Assembly: GCA_019683805.1 (NCBI GenBank)
Contig: JADGHQ010000027.1
Location: 1-32,167, forward strand
DNA from: Thermoleophilaceae bacterium
GTDB lineage: Bacteria; Actinomycetota; Thermoleophilia; Solirubrobacterales; Thermoleophilaceae
Reading direction: 5' to 3'
DNA: 32,167 nucleotides
The notes beneath the pieces were generated by a model. The model searched no databases, had not been told where the DNA came from, and saw nothing but the letters and a program-made list of their open reading frames with translations. Numbering within the stretch: position 1 is the first letter of the stretch; each line of letters opens with the position of its first letter. Made by a program: the position numbers and the translations under genes. Positions 20,644 through 29,211 of this stretch are shown piece after piece.

Positions 20644-21939
20644 TCAGGCGGGCCGGGTCTCGGCGGCCTCGGCCTGTCGAGCGATCCCGCGCCTCTCGAC
20701 GGCGTCGCCATCGTAGGCGGCGAGCTCCGGGAACAGCAGGGCGACGAGCGCGACGCCCGCGATGCACGCGAGCCCGCCCGAGACGACCGACACGCGCGGG
20801 GTCGCGAGCGACGCGACGCCCCCTGCCTCCACGTCGCCGAGACGCGGGCCGCCCGCCACCACGAGGCCGTACACCGACGACATGCGCCCGCGCATGCGGT
20901 CGGGCGTGAGCGTCTGAGCGATCGTGCTGCGGCAGACGGCGCTGACGCTGTCCGCCGCGCCGGCCACGCCGAACAGCACGAGCGCGGGCGCGAGCGTGCC
21001 CATCATCCCGGCGAGCGCGATCGCCGCTCCCCAGACCGCCACGGCGGCCATCGTGATGCGGCCCAGCCGGCGCGCGTGGCGCAGCCAGCCGGTCGTGAGC
21101 GCGGCCACGGTCGCGCCCGCCGAGACCGCCGCGAACAGGGCGCCCGTCCCGGTCGCCCCGGCGTGGAACACGCTCAGCGACAGCACCGGGAAGAGCGCGC
21201 GCGGCATGCCGAACGTCATCGCCAGGATGTCGATCACGAAGCTGCCGACGATCGCGCGGTCGCCGCGCACGAACTCGAGCCCGGCGCGGATCGAGCGCAG
21301 CACCGGCTCGTGCCCCTCGCCCGCCGCCGGCGGTCGCGGCCGCATCGCCCATGCGGCCACCGCCATCCCGAGGCAGCTCAGCGCGTCGGCGCCATAGGCG
21401 GCCTGGACGCCGAGCGCGGCGATCAGCGCGCCGCCCGCGGCGGGGCCCGCCACCATCGTGAGCTGGTAGAGCCCGAACGTGGTCGACAGCGCCCCGCGCA
21501 GCTGCTCGGGCTCGACGAGCCCGGGCACGATCGCGGTGCGCACCGCGTGCTCGAACGCGCCGGCGCCCGCGAGCCCGCCCGCGAGCAGGTAGAGCAGCCA
21601 CACGGGCGGCGTCCCGAGCACGGACGCGACCGCGAGCGCGCCCGCCACGACCACGAGCGCGAGCTGCACGAGCAGGAGCAGCGTGCGGCGGTCGTGGCGG
21701 TCGGCGAGCGCGCCGCCGACCAGCGAGAGCGCGACGAGCGGCCCGAGCTCGACCACCCCGAGCATGCCGACGAGCAGGGGGTCGCGCGTGACGACGTACA
21801 CCTGGTACGGCAGCGCGACGAGCGCCGCCTGCGTGCCGAGGCCCGTGACGACCGTCCCGATCGTGAGCAGCCGGAAGTCGCGCGACGCGCGCAGCGGCGC
21901 GACGTCGGGGGTGAGCATGCGAGCGAGCGAGCGGACCAC
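20644..21939 (-). CDS. MFS exporter, EntS/MFS_3-like
   Basis: A membrane protein of 431 residues if GTG 21937-21939 is used, or 424 from ATG 21916-21918. Twelve hydrophobic segments are visible. The N-terminal pattern FRLLTIGTVVTGLGTQAALV and the loop GALADRHDRRTLLL match the enterobactin-exporter-like MFS group, as does TPDRMRGRMSSVYG after helix 10. Family members export siderophores or drugs; the substrate here is unknown. Neither start has a Shine-Dalgarno site. It is divergent from the aminotransferase gene (106 bp). Confidence 0.85.
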   Translation of the reverse strand: MVRSLARMLTPDVAPLRASRDFRLLTIGTVVTGLGTQAALVALPYQVYVVTRDPLLVGMLGVVELGPLVALSLVGGALADRHDRRTLLLLVQLALVVVAGALAVASVLGTPPVWLLYLLAGGLAGAGAFEHAVRTAIVPGLVEPEQLRGALSTTFGLYQLTMVAGPAAGGALIAALGVQAAYGADALSCLGMAVAAWAMRPRPPAAGEGHEPVLRSIRAGLEFVRGDRAIVGSFVIDILAMTFGMPRALFPVLSLSVFHAGATGTGALFAAVSAGATVAALTTGWLRHARRLGRITMAAVAVWGAAIALAGMMGTLAPALVLFGVAGAADSVSAVCRSTIAQTLTPDRMRGRMSSVYGLVVAGGPRLGDVEAGGVASLATPRVSVVSGGLACIAGVALVALLFPELAAYDGDAVERRGIARQAEAAETRPA

Positions 21940-22045
21940 GGGCGACGATTCTGCTACCGCGCTCGCCCCGCCCGCGCGTTCGCCGACTTTCTCGGCGCCC
22001 CGCCGGGCCGCTCGCCGGTCCGCCCGTTGAAGTAAGTTGGCGGTG

Positions 22046-23491
22046 ATGGGCCGCAACGGCAGGAAGCCGGGTCGCGGGCAGGCCGGGTCTCGCCCGTCGC
22101 TCGACGTCGCCGCGATCCTCGACGCGCGCAGGGGCGAGGAGCTCGCCCTCAACGACCTCCACCTCAACCCCCAGTTCGGGCGCGTGCTGCGCACGATCGG
22201 CTACGACCGCACCTGGGTGCGCGGCTACGGGCCGTACCTGTGGGACGACCGCGGCGACCGCTACCTCGACCTCCTCTCCGGCTACGGCGTGTTCGCGCTC
22301 GGGCGCAACAACCCGGCGGTGCGCGCGCAGCTCGAGCGCTTCCTCGCCGCGGAGACTGCGAATCTCCCCCAGCTCGGCGTGACCCTGCTCGCCGGCGTGC
22401 TCGCCGAGCAGCTGCTCGCGCGGGCGCCGTCGCGGCTCGACGCGGTCGTCCTCACGAACTCGGGCACGGAGTCCGTGGAGGCCGCGATCAAGCTCGCGCG
22501 CGCGTCCACCGGCCGGCCGCGCGTGCTCTACCTCAACCACGGCTTCCACGGGCTCACCAACGGCGCCCTGTCGGTGAACGGCAACGAGGAGTTCCGCGAG
22601 CGCTTCGGCCCGCTGCTGCCGGGCTGCGACATGGTGCCGTTCGGCGACCTCGACGCGCTGCGGACGGAGCTTGCGCGCGGCGACGTGGCGGCGTTCCTCG
22701 TCGAGCCGGTGCAGGGCAAGGGCGTGAACATCCCCGAGCCCCATTACCTGCCCGAGGCTCAGGAGCTCTGCCGCGCCGCGGGCACGCTGCTCGTGGTCGA
22801 CGAGGTCCAGACCGGCCTCGGCCGCACGGGCCGCTTCCTCGCGCTCGAGCACTGGGGGCTCGAGCCCGACCTCGTCCTGCTGTCGAAGGCGCTCTCGGGC
22901 GGGTACGTGCCCGTGGGCGCGGTGCTCACGACGCGCGCCGTCTTCGAGCGCGTGTTCGACTCGATGGAGCGCGCGGTGGTCCACGGATCGACGTTCGGTA
23001 CGAACGACCTCGCCGCGGCGGCGGCGATCGCGACGCTCGCGGAGATCGACGACGCCGGGCTCGTCGAGCGGGCGCGCGCGGCCGGCGAGCGGCTGCTCGA
23101 GCTGACCCGGCCGCTCGTCGACCGCTACGAGCTCGTGAAGGACGTGCGGGGGCTCGGGCTCATGTGGGCGATCGAGTTCCAGCCGCCGTCCGGCGGCGCC
23201 GCGCTGCGCGCCTGGCGGCTCGCCGAGGACCGCCAGCCGGGCATCTTCGCGCAGCTCGTGACCGGCCCGCTGTTCAGCGAGCACCGCATCCTCACCCAGG
23301 TCGCAGGCCACCGCATGAACGTGATCAAGGCGCTGCCGCCGCTCGTCATCGAGGACCACGACCTCGTCGCGTTCGCCGAGGCCCTCGACGCCGTGCTCGC
23401 CCGCCTCGAGCGCGGGCTCGCCGGCGCGATGGCGCGCTTCGGGCTCGGCGTGGCGCGGCGCTCGCTGCGCAGGCCCCGCGCCGCGCGCTGA
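22046..23491 (+). CDS. hpnO: Class III aminotransferase, HpnO-like
   Basis: A 481-residue PLP enzyme; ATG 22046 is preferred, and a GTG at 22043 is also in frame. Features are YLDLLSGYGVFALGRNNP, the cofactor segment TNSGTESVEAAIK, NHGFHGLTNG, the Asp motif LLVVDEVQTGLGRTG and the PLP Lys in LLSKALSGGYVPVGAV. HpnO converts the ribosyl-hopane-derived intermediate to aminobacteriohopanetriol. Other class III enzymes (ornithine or acetylornithine type) share these motifs. The hopanoid assignment therefore rests on its convergent neighbour hpnH and the full hopanoid set beyond. Confidence 0.75.
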   Translation: MGRNGRKPGRGQAGSRPSLDVAAILDARRGEELALNDLHLNPQFGRVLRTIGYDRTWVRGYGPYLWDDRGDRYLDLLSGYGVFALGRNNPAVRAQLERFLAAETANLPQLGVTLLAGVLAEQLLARAPSRLDAVVLTNSGTESVEAAIKLARASTGRPRVLYLNHGFHGLTNGALSVNGNEEFRERFGPLLPGCDMVPFGDLDALRTELARGDVAAFLVEPVQGKGVNIPEPHYLPEAQELCRAAGTLLVVDEVQTGLGRTGRFLALEHWGLEPDLVLLSKALSGGYVPVGAVLTTRAVFERVFDSMERAVVHGSTFGTNDLAAAAAIATLAEIDDAGLVERARAAGERLLELTRPLVDRYELVKDVRGLGLMWAIEFQPPSGGAALRAWRLAEDRQPGIFAQLVTGPLFSEHRILTQVAGHRMNVIKALPPLVIEDHDLVAFAEALDAVLARLERGLAGAMARFGLGVARRSLRRPRAAR

Positions 23492-23549
23492 CGGCGGCGG
23501 GGCGGCGGCGCGCGCCGCGCCCGTCCACGCTGGGCCAGCGCCCCCGGGC

Positions 23550-24554
23550 CTAGTGCCCGACCAGCGCCCGCAGCGACTGCCTCAGGGACCCGGCCGTCTT
23601 CAGCACCGCCGTCGGCTCGTACCCGCAGTGCGCCATGCAGTTCTCGCAGCGCGGGTCCTTGCCGCGGCCGTACTTCGACCAGTCGGTCGTCTCGATCAGC
23701 TCCTTGTAGGTCTTGGCGTAGCCGTCGGCCATCAGGTAGCAGGGGCGCTGCCAGCCGAACAGCGAGTAGCTCGGGATGCCCCACGGCGTGCACTCGTAGT
23801 CGACCTTGCCCTCGAGGAAGTCGAGGAACAGCGGCGAGTGGTTGAGCCGCCACTTCTTCCGCCGTCCGCCGGCGAACGCCTGCGAGAAGAGCTCGCGCGT
23901 CTGCTTCACGCCGAGGAAGTGCTCCTGGTCGGGCGCCTTCTCGTACGCGTAGGCGGGCGAGATCATCATCAAGTCGACCTCGAGCTCGTCGTTGAGGAAG
24001 TCGAGCACCCGGCGCACGTTCTCCGGCGTGTCGTGCGTGAAGAAGGTGGTGTTGGTGGTCACCCGGAAGCCCCTCTCCTTCGCCACCTCGATCGCGCGCA
24101 CCGCCTTGTCGAACACCCCCGGGCGGCAGACCGACTCGTCGTGGCGCTCGCGCAGGCCGTCGATGTGGATCGCCCACGAGAAGTACGGCGAGGGCTCGAA
24201 GTTGTCGATCTTCTTCTCGAGCAGCAGCGCGTTCGTGCACAGGTAGACGAACTTCTTGCGCTTCACGAGCTCGTCCACGATCACGTGAATCTCGGGGTGG
24301 ATGAGCGGCTCGCCGCCTGCGATCGAGACCATCGGGGCGCCGCACTCCTCGATCGCCGCCACCGCCTGCTCGACCGGCATCCGCCGCTTGAGCACGTGGT
24401 CGGGGTGCTGGATCTTGCCGCAGCCGGCGCAGGCGAGGTTGCACTGGAACAGCGGCTCGAGCTCGACGATGAGCGGGTACTTCTCACGCCCCTTGAGCTT
24501 CTGGCGCAGGATGTAGCTGCCCACCTTGAGCGTCTGGCGCAGTGAAACGGGCAT
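23550..24554 (-). CDS. hpnH: HpnH, adenosyl-hopene transferase (radical SAM)
   Basis: A 334-residue radical SAM enzyme; ATG 24552-24554 is 6 nt after the HpnG-IspH stop. The cluster motif is CNLACAGC (Cys38, 42, 45), with the SAM-binding segment [13 protein letters not shown] after it. A Cys-rich C-terminal part ([24 protein letters not shown]) is typical of HpnH. It adds 5'-deoxyadenosine to diploptene or hopene, giving adenosylhopane, the first step of C35 hopanoid side-chain formation. It is last in the hopanoid operon, and its substrate comes from the cyclase at the operon start. Confidence 0.95.
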   Translation of the reverse strand: MPVSLRQTLKVGSYILRQKLKGREKYPLIVELEPLFQCNLACAGCGKIQHPDHVLKRRMPVEQAVAAIEECGAPMVSIAGGEPLIHPEIHVIVDELVKRKKFVYLCTNALLLEKKIDNFEPSPYFSWAIHIDGLRERHDESVCRPGVFDKAVRAIEVAKERGFRVTTNTTFFTHDTPENVRRVLDFLNDELEVDLMMISPAYAYEKAPDQEHFLGVKQTRELFSQAFAGGRRKKWRLNHSPLFLDFLEGKVDYECTPWGIPSYSLFGWQRPCYLMADGYAKTYKELIETTDWSKYGRGKDPRCENCMAHCGYEPTAVLKTAGSLRQSLRALVGH

Positions 24555-24560
24555 CGCGGG

Positions 24561-26102
24561 TCAGCCTCTCTTTCCTGATTCCGGAGGGAGCTTGAAGCGG
24601 ATCGACTCCTCGCGCACGTTGCGCTCCTCGACCTCCACGGGGCCGAGGCCGCTCAGCGCGCCGAGCACGCGCTGCACGAGGCGCTCGGGCGCGGACGCGC
24701 CGGCGGTGAGGCCGACGGTCTCCGCGCGCGCGAGCCACTCGGGGTCGATGTCGCGCTCGTCGTCGATCAGCCGCGCCGGGCATCCGGCCCGCTCGGCCAC
24801 CTCGACGAGCCGGTTCGAGTTCGAGGAGTTGGCGGACCCGATCACGAGGATCAGGTCGCACTCCTGCGCGAGCGCCTTCACCGCGTCCTGGCGGTTCTGG
24901 GTCGCGTAGCAGATGTCGTCCGAGCGCGGGCCGACGAGCTTCGGGAAGCGCGTGCGCAGCCGCTCGACCACGCGGTTCGTCTCGTCGACCGCGAGCGTCG
25001 TCTGGGTGAGGTAGGCGACCCTGTCGGGATCCTCCACCTCCAGCCCCTCGACGTCGGCCGCGTCCTCGACGATCTCGATCGAGTCGGGCGCCTCGCCGTG
25101 GGTCCCCTCGACCTCCTCGTGGCCCTCGTGGCCGACGAGCACGATCGTGTAGCCGCGCTCGGCGAAGCGACGCGCCTCCGCGTGCACCTTCGCGACGAGC
25201 GGGCAGGTCGCGTCGATGACGTGCATCCCGCGCGCGCTCGCGTGAGCGCGCACCGCCGGCGACACCCCGTGCGCCGAGAAGACCACGGTCGAGCCCTGTG
25301 GCACCTCGTCGAGCTCGTCCACGAACACCGCGCCGCGGCGCTCGAGATCGGCGACGACGTGGGCGTTGTGGACGATCTGCTTGCGCACGTACACGGGCGG
25401 CCCGTGCTGCTCGAGCGCGCGCTCCACGATCTCGATCGCGCGCTCCACGCCCGCGCAGGAGGCGCGCGGGCTCGCGAGCACGACCTTGCGGGGCCGGATC
25501 GACGCGGCCCAGCGGTCGAGCGCGCGCGACGCCCGCACGAGCGAGCGGTAGGCGCGCACGCCGCCGCGCACCGTCGCGAGCGCGTCGGAAAGCTCGCGCG
25601 TGGGCGTGTCGACCACCGAGCGCAGCACGGCGAGCGGGCGGTCGTTGGCGGCCGCGGCGAGCCAGGCGGACTCCATGTCCACCGCGATCGCGCCGGTCGC
25701 GCGCAGCTCCTCGCGCTCGGCCCCGTGCACGAGGTGCGGGCTCGACCAGATCGGGCCGGTGCGCACGCGCAGCCCCTCGCGCGCGAGCACGCCCGCGAGG
25801 AGCCCTGCCGACGGCAGCTCGACCACCCCTTCGGGCGAGCGGATCTCGGTGGCGAGCACGAGGTCGCCCGGCTCGAGCTCCGGGTCGAGCGCGCCGCAGA
25901 AGCCCGCGACCGCGATCGCTGCGGCAGCCGCCTCGAGCGCCCGCTTCGAGGCCTCCTCCGCGCGCTCCTGCCCCATGCCGGTGCGGACGACGCGCGCCTC
26001 GCGCACGCCGGAGCGCACCGCGCGCGCCTCGAGCGCGAGCGGCGCGAGCACGAGCAGCCCGTCGTCGCGCGGCTTGGCCGAGGACTCCCGCAGCGAGATC
26101 AC
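24561..26102 (-). CDS. hpnG-ispH: HpnG nucleosidase fused to IspH reductase
   Basis: A 513-residue bifunctional protein; GTG 26100-26102 overlaps the hpnE stop as GTGA. Residues 1-190 form a nucleoside-phosphorylase-like domain ([20 protein letters not shown] and [12 protein letters not shown]), matching HpnG, which removes adenine from adenosylhopane. Residues 204-513 are IspH. It has the three cluster Cys at 216 (SCAGVE), 300 (ATCPLV) and 398 ([10 protein letters not shown]), with spacing close to E. coli IspH. It also has IVHN (His245), GHEEVEGT (His328, Glu330) and SSNSNRL. IspH makes IPP and DMAPP from HMBPP. The frame is continuous with no stop or likely internal start between the parts. 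Both activities serve hopanoid formation, at precursor and side-chain level. Confidence 0.9.
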   Translation of the reverse strand: MISLRESSAKPRDDGLLVLAPLALEARAVRSGVREARVVRTGMGQERAEEASKRALEAAAAAIAVAGFCGALDPELEPGDLVLATEIRSPEGVVELPSAGLLAGVLAREGLRVRTGPIWSSPHLVHGAEREELRATGAIAVDMESAWLAAAANDRPLAVLRSVVDTPTRELSDALATVRGGVRAYRSLVRASRALDRWAASIRPRKVVLASPRASCAGVERAIEIVERALEQHGPPVYVRKQIVHNAHVVADLERRGAVFVDELDEVPQGSTVVFSAHGVSPAVRAHASARGMHVIDATCPLVAKVHAEARRFAERGYTIVLVGHEGHEEVEGTHGEAPDSIEIVEDAADVEGLEVEDPDRVAYLTQTTLAVDETNRVVERLRTRFPKLVGPRSDDICYATQNRQDAVKALAQECDLILVIGSANSSNSNRLVEVAERAGCPARLIDDERDIDPEWLARAETVGLTAGASAPERLVQRVLGALSGLGPVEVEERNVREESIRFKLPPESGKRG

Positions 26103-27454
26103 GCGACCACCTCCGCCGCGGCGCGCGGCCGCTCGAGCGCCTCGAGCGCGACGCGCGCGGCCGCGTGGCCGCTGCGCACGGCGCCCTCCATCGTGGCCGG
26201 CCAGCCGGTCGCGGTCCAGGCACCGGCGAGGACGAGGCCGGGCAGCCGCGTGCGCGGGCCGGGCCGCAGCGCCGCCTGCCCGGGCGCGGCGCGGAAGGTG
26301 GCGGCGTGCTCGCGCGTGGCGAACAGCCGCTCGACCCGGGCCTCGCGGGCGCGCGGGAAGAGCTCCGCCAGGGCCGGCAGGTAGCGCTCGCGAAGGCGCT
26401 CGGGCGCCTCCTCCATCTCGGCCTCGGCGCCCGAGAGCGACACGACCAGGTACTGGCCGTCGCCGACGTCCGCTCCGCGCGTGCGGTCGAACACGAACTG
26501 CACCGGCGAGCGCACGCCGGCCGCGAAGGAGTGTTCCATCACCCGGCGGTCGTACACAACGTGGATGTTGACGATCGGCGAGCTTCCGAGCGCGCGCAGC
26601 CGCTCCGCGCCGCCGTCGACCGCGCCCTCCGGCAGCAGCGCGGCGGCGCGCTCGTTCGGCAGCGCGACGACGACGGCGTCCGCCGCGAGCCGCTCCCCGC
26701 CCGCCTCGACCGCGAAGCCGCCCGCGCCTTCGCTGCGCACCGCCTCGACCCGGCAGCGCGTCCGCACCTCCACGCCCGCCCGCGCGAGCGCCCGCTCGGC
26801 GGGGTCGCCGTGGATCCTCTGGAGGGGCACCGCCGCCCAGCCGATGTCGGCGGCGTCGCGCTCGCGCAGCAGCCCGGTCTGGAACACGAACGCCGCGAGC
26901 GCGAGCGACGCCTCGGCCGCCGGTACGTTGAGCGTCGGCAGTGCGATCAGGTCCCAGAGCGCCTCCACAGCGCGCTCGCTCTGGCCGTGCGCGCCGAGCC
27001 ACTCGCCGAAGGTCAGGCGGTCGGCGCCGGGATCGTCGGGATCGACCCGCCGCAGCGCGAGCGCGCAGCGCGTCGCGGACAGGCGCTCGGCAGGCGTCAG
27101 GTGCGGGTAGCGCGCGAGCGCGCCCGCGAGGTGGAGCGGCGCGGGAAGGTCGCTGCGCTCGAGCCGGCCCTCGACGCCCCCGGGAGCGACCACGGGGATC
27201 GACAGGCGCGGCTGCAGCTCGGTGAGGCCCGCGCTGCCGAGCCGCTCGAGCAGGGCGCGGTACTGCGTGCAGCAGCGCAGGAAGACGTGCTGCCCGTTGT
27301 CGATCGTCATCCCGTCGCGCTCGAACGAGTAGGCCGCGCCGCCGAGCCGCGGCCGCACCTCGAGCAGCGTCACCTGCGCGCCCGCGTCGGCGAGGTCGAG
27401 CGCCGCGGCGATGCCGGCGAGCCCACCCCCCGCGATCGCCACCCGCCCGCTCAT
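26099..27454 (-). CDS. hpnE: HpnE, squalene-associated FAD-dependent desaturase
   Basis: A 451-residue flavoprotein; ATG 27452-27454 overlaps the hpnD stop as ATGA. The N-terminal dinucleotide fold is [21 protein letters not shown], followed by [20 protein letters not shown], characteristic of HpnE, and a C-terminal [24 protein letters not shown] segment closes the FAD site. It reduces hydroxysqualene from HpnC to squalene. It is third in the three-step HpnD, HpnC, HpnE route that replaces squalene synthase in many bacteria. Confidence 0.93.
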   Translation of the reverse strand: MSGRVAIAGGGLAGIAAALDLADAGAQVTLLEVRPRLGGAAYSFERDGMTIDNGQHVFLRCCTQYRALLERLGSAGLTELQPRLSIPVVAPGGVEGRLERSDLPAPLHLAGALARYPHLTPAERLSATRCALALRRVDPDDPGADRLTFGEWLGAHGQSERAVEALWDLIALPTLNVPAAEASLALAAFVFQTGLLRERDAADIGWAAVPLQRIHGDPAERALARAGVEVRTRCRVEAVRSEGAGGFAVEAGGERLAADAVVVALPNERAAALLPEGAVDGGAERLRALGSSPIVNIHVVYDRRVMEHSFAAGVRSPVQFVFDRTRGADVGDGQYLVVSLSGAEAEMEEAPERLRERYLPALAELFPRAREARVERLFATREHAATFRAAPGQAALRPGPRTRLPGLVLAGAWTATGWPATMEGAVRSGHAAARVALEALERPRAAAEVVA

Positions 27455-28332
27455 GCGCGCGCTCCGTGTCCGAGTGCCCTGGCGCCCGACGACAGCGCGC
27501 TGCCGGTCATGCTGCCGGCCGCCACCCACGCCTTCTCCCAGACGGGCAGCGAGATCCGGCCCCGCATCGCCTCGGCGGGCCGCTCCTCGATGCGGTCGAG
27601 GATGCGCCGGTAGATCCCGGCCATCGCCGACACGCACGAGGCGCTGCGCATGTCGAGCAGCGGCAGGAGCGCCAGCCCGCGGTCGAACCACTCTCGCGCG
27701 CGCGCGGCCTCGAAGCGCACGAGCCGGGCGCTCGCGAGCGGGTCGCCGCCGTTGCCGGGCTCGCTCACGCCGAAGCGGCGCAGATCCTCCGCCGGGAGGT
27801 ACACGCGCCCGCGCGCGCGGTCCTCGCGCAAGTCGCGCAGGATGTTCGTGATCTGCATCGCCACCCCGAGGTCGTCCGCGAGCGGCATCGCGCGCTCGAG
27901 GTCGCTCGCCCCGAAGATCGCGAGCGACAGGCGGCCGATCGACCCGGCCACGCGGCGGCAGTAGACCACGAGCTCGTCGAAGCTCTCGTAGCGGGTGCCG
28001 CGCACGTCCATCTCGACGCCGTCGATCAGGTCGCCGAACGCCTCGCGCGGGAACGGGAAGCGCCCGGCCGCCCATCCCAGCGCGGCGATCACGGGGTCGG
28101 CCGAGCCCGGCCCCAGCCGCGCGAGCGCCTCCCGCTCGGCCGCGAGCAGGCGCAGCTTCTCGGCGTCGGCGAGCGAGCCGTCGCCGATGTCGTCGACGCG
28201 GCGGGCGAAAGCGTAGACCGCGTACATCGCGCGGCGCTTGTCGGACGGGAGCAGCCTGATGCCGTAGTAGAAGTTCTCGGCCTCCCGCCTGGTGATCTCC
28301 TCGCAGTGCCTGTAGGCGGCGCGCTCGTCCAC
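27451..28332 (-). CDS. hpnD: HpnD, presqualene diphosphate synthase
   Basis: A 293-residue prenyl-condensing enzyme, starting at GTG 28330-28332, 2 nt after the hpnC stop. It has the first Asp-rich motif RRVDDIGDG after [19 protein letters not shown]. The second is in [22 protein letters not shown], and [13 protein letters not shown] lies between. These are features of the HpnD branch. It joins two farnesyl diphosphates to presqualene diphosphate. The absence of a reductase domain and the presence of hpnC and hpnE fit the three-enzyme route. Confidence 0.92.
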   Translation of the reverse strand: MDERAAYRHCEEITRREAENFYYGIRLLPSDKRRAMYAVYAFARRVDDIGDGSLADAEKLRLLAAEREALARLGPGSADPVIAALGWAAGRFPFPREAFGDLIDGVEMDVRGTRYESFDELVVYCRRVAGSIGRLSLAIFGASDLERAMPLADDLGVAMQITNILRDLREDRARGRVYLPAEDLRRFGVSEPGNGGDPLASARLVRFEAARAREWFDRGLALLPLLDMRSASCVSAMAGIYRRILDRIEERPAEAMRGRISLPVWEKAWVAAGSMTGSALSSGARALGHGARA

Positions 28333-28334
28333 GC

Positions 28335-29210
28335 TCAGCCTCCCCGAACGAGGGTGGTGAGGAGCGATGCGAGCCGCCGCGCGCGCGAGGGACGCGGCGT
28401 GCCGGAGAGAACGTCGTAGCCTGCGCGCTCGATCGCGCCGAGTGCGGAGCGCCCGCCGGCCACGAACGCGGCCACGGCGAGCGCCGGCCGCCCGCGGAGC
28501 GTGCGGATCAGCGGCGCGCCCTGCGAGAGCAGCGCCCGCGCGCGCGCCACCTCGAGCTCCATCAGCTCGCGGAACGCGGGCGTGGCGCGCCCCGAGGCGA
28601 GATCGTCGCGCGTCACGCCGAAGCGCTCCATGTCCTCCTCCGGCAGGTACACCCGCCCGCGGGCGAGGTCCTCGGCGACGTCCTGCCAGTGCTCGGTGAG
28701 CTGGAGCCCGCTGCAGACGGCGTCGGAGAGGCGCACGCGCTCGTCGTCCGCCGCGCCGAAGACGTGCAGCACGATCTCGCCGACCGGGTTGGCCGAGAGC
28801 TCGCAGTACGCCATCAGCTCGTCGATCGTGCGGTAGGAGCCGACGCGCTGGTCCTGGCGGTTCGCCTCGATCAGGCGGCGGAACGGTCCCGCGGGGATCG
28901 AGAGCTCGCGCACCGTGGCCGCGAGCCTGCGCATCAGCGGATGCTCCGGCTCGCCGTCGTAGACACGCTCGAGGTCGGCCTCGAGCCAGTCGAGCAGCGC
29001 GAGGCGATCGCCCTGCGCCTCGTCGCCCACGTCGTCCACGAGACGCGCGAACCCGTAGACCGCGAGCAGGTGCTCGCGCTCCCGCCGCGGGAGCAGCCGG
29101 CTCGCCACCGGGAAGTTCTCGGCGCCCGCCTGCGCGAGCACCGCCGCTGCGGCAGGCATGGCGGGCCGAGTGTTGAAGTGGTGCAGCTCCGCAGCCCGCA
29201 TTCCGCCCAC
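28335..29210 (-). CDS. hpnC: HpnC, hydroxysqualene synthase
   Basis: A 291-residue protein with GTG 29208-29210 one nt after the shc stop; ATG 29199-29201 is an alternative start. The HpnC hallmark ENFPVASRLLPRREREHLLA is followed by ARLVDDVGDEA. Further on come YCELSANPVGEIVLHVFG and the second Asp-containing motif [18 protein letters not shown]. It converts presqualene diphosphate from HpnD to hydroxysqualene with water. It is paralogous to hpnD, its downstream neighbour. Confidence 0.92.
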   Translation of the reverse strand: MGGMRAAELHHFNTRPAMPAAAAVLAQAGAENFPVASRLLPRREREHLLAVYGFARLVDDVGDEAQGDRLALLDWLEADLERVYDGEPEHPLMRRLAATVRELSIPAGPFRRLIEANRQDQRVGSYRTIDELMAYCELSANPVGEIVLHVFGAADDERVRLSDAVCSGLQLTEHWQDVAEDLARGRVYLPEEDMERFGVTRDDLASGRATPAFRELMELEVARARALLSQGAPLIRTLRGRPALAVAAFVAGGRSALGAIERAGYDVLSGTPRPSRARRLASLLTTLVRGG

Positions 29211-29211
29211 C

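Noticed and set aside
22037-22048. TTG 22037 or GTG 22043 as start of the aminotransferase
   Set aside because: ATG 22046 is only a few codons downstream and gives a natural N-terminus. The earlier triplets lack a ribosome site.
19820-23359. 1179-codon open frame on the minus strand across the hydrolase, MFS and aminotransferase genes
   Set aside because: It is a GC-driven shadow. The plus-strand hydrolase and aminotransferase and the minus-strand MFS gene in other frames carry all the recognisable motifs.
23492-23549. Bidirectional terminator between hpnO and hpnH
   Set aside because: The gap has only weak, uninterrupted GC self-complementarity (CTGGGCCAG) and no T tract, so no terminator can be claimed.
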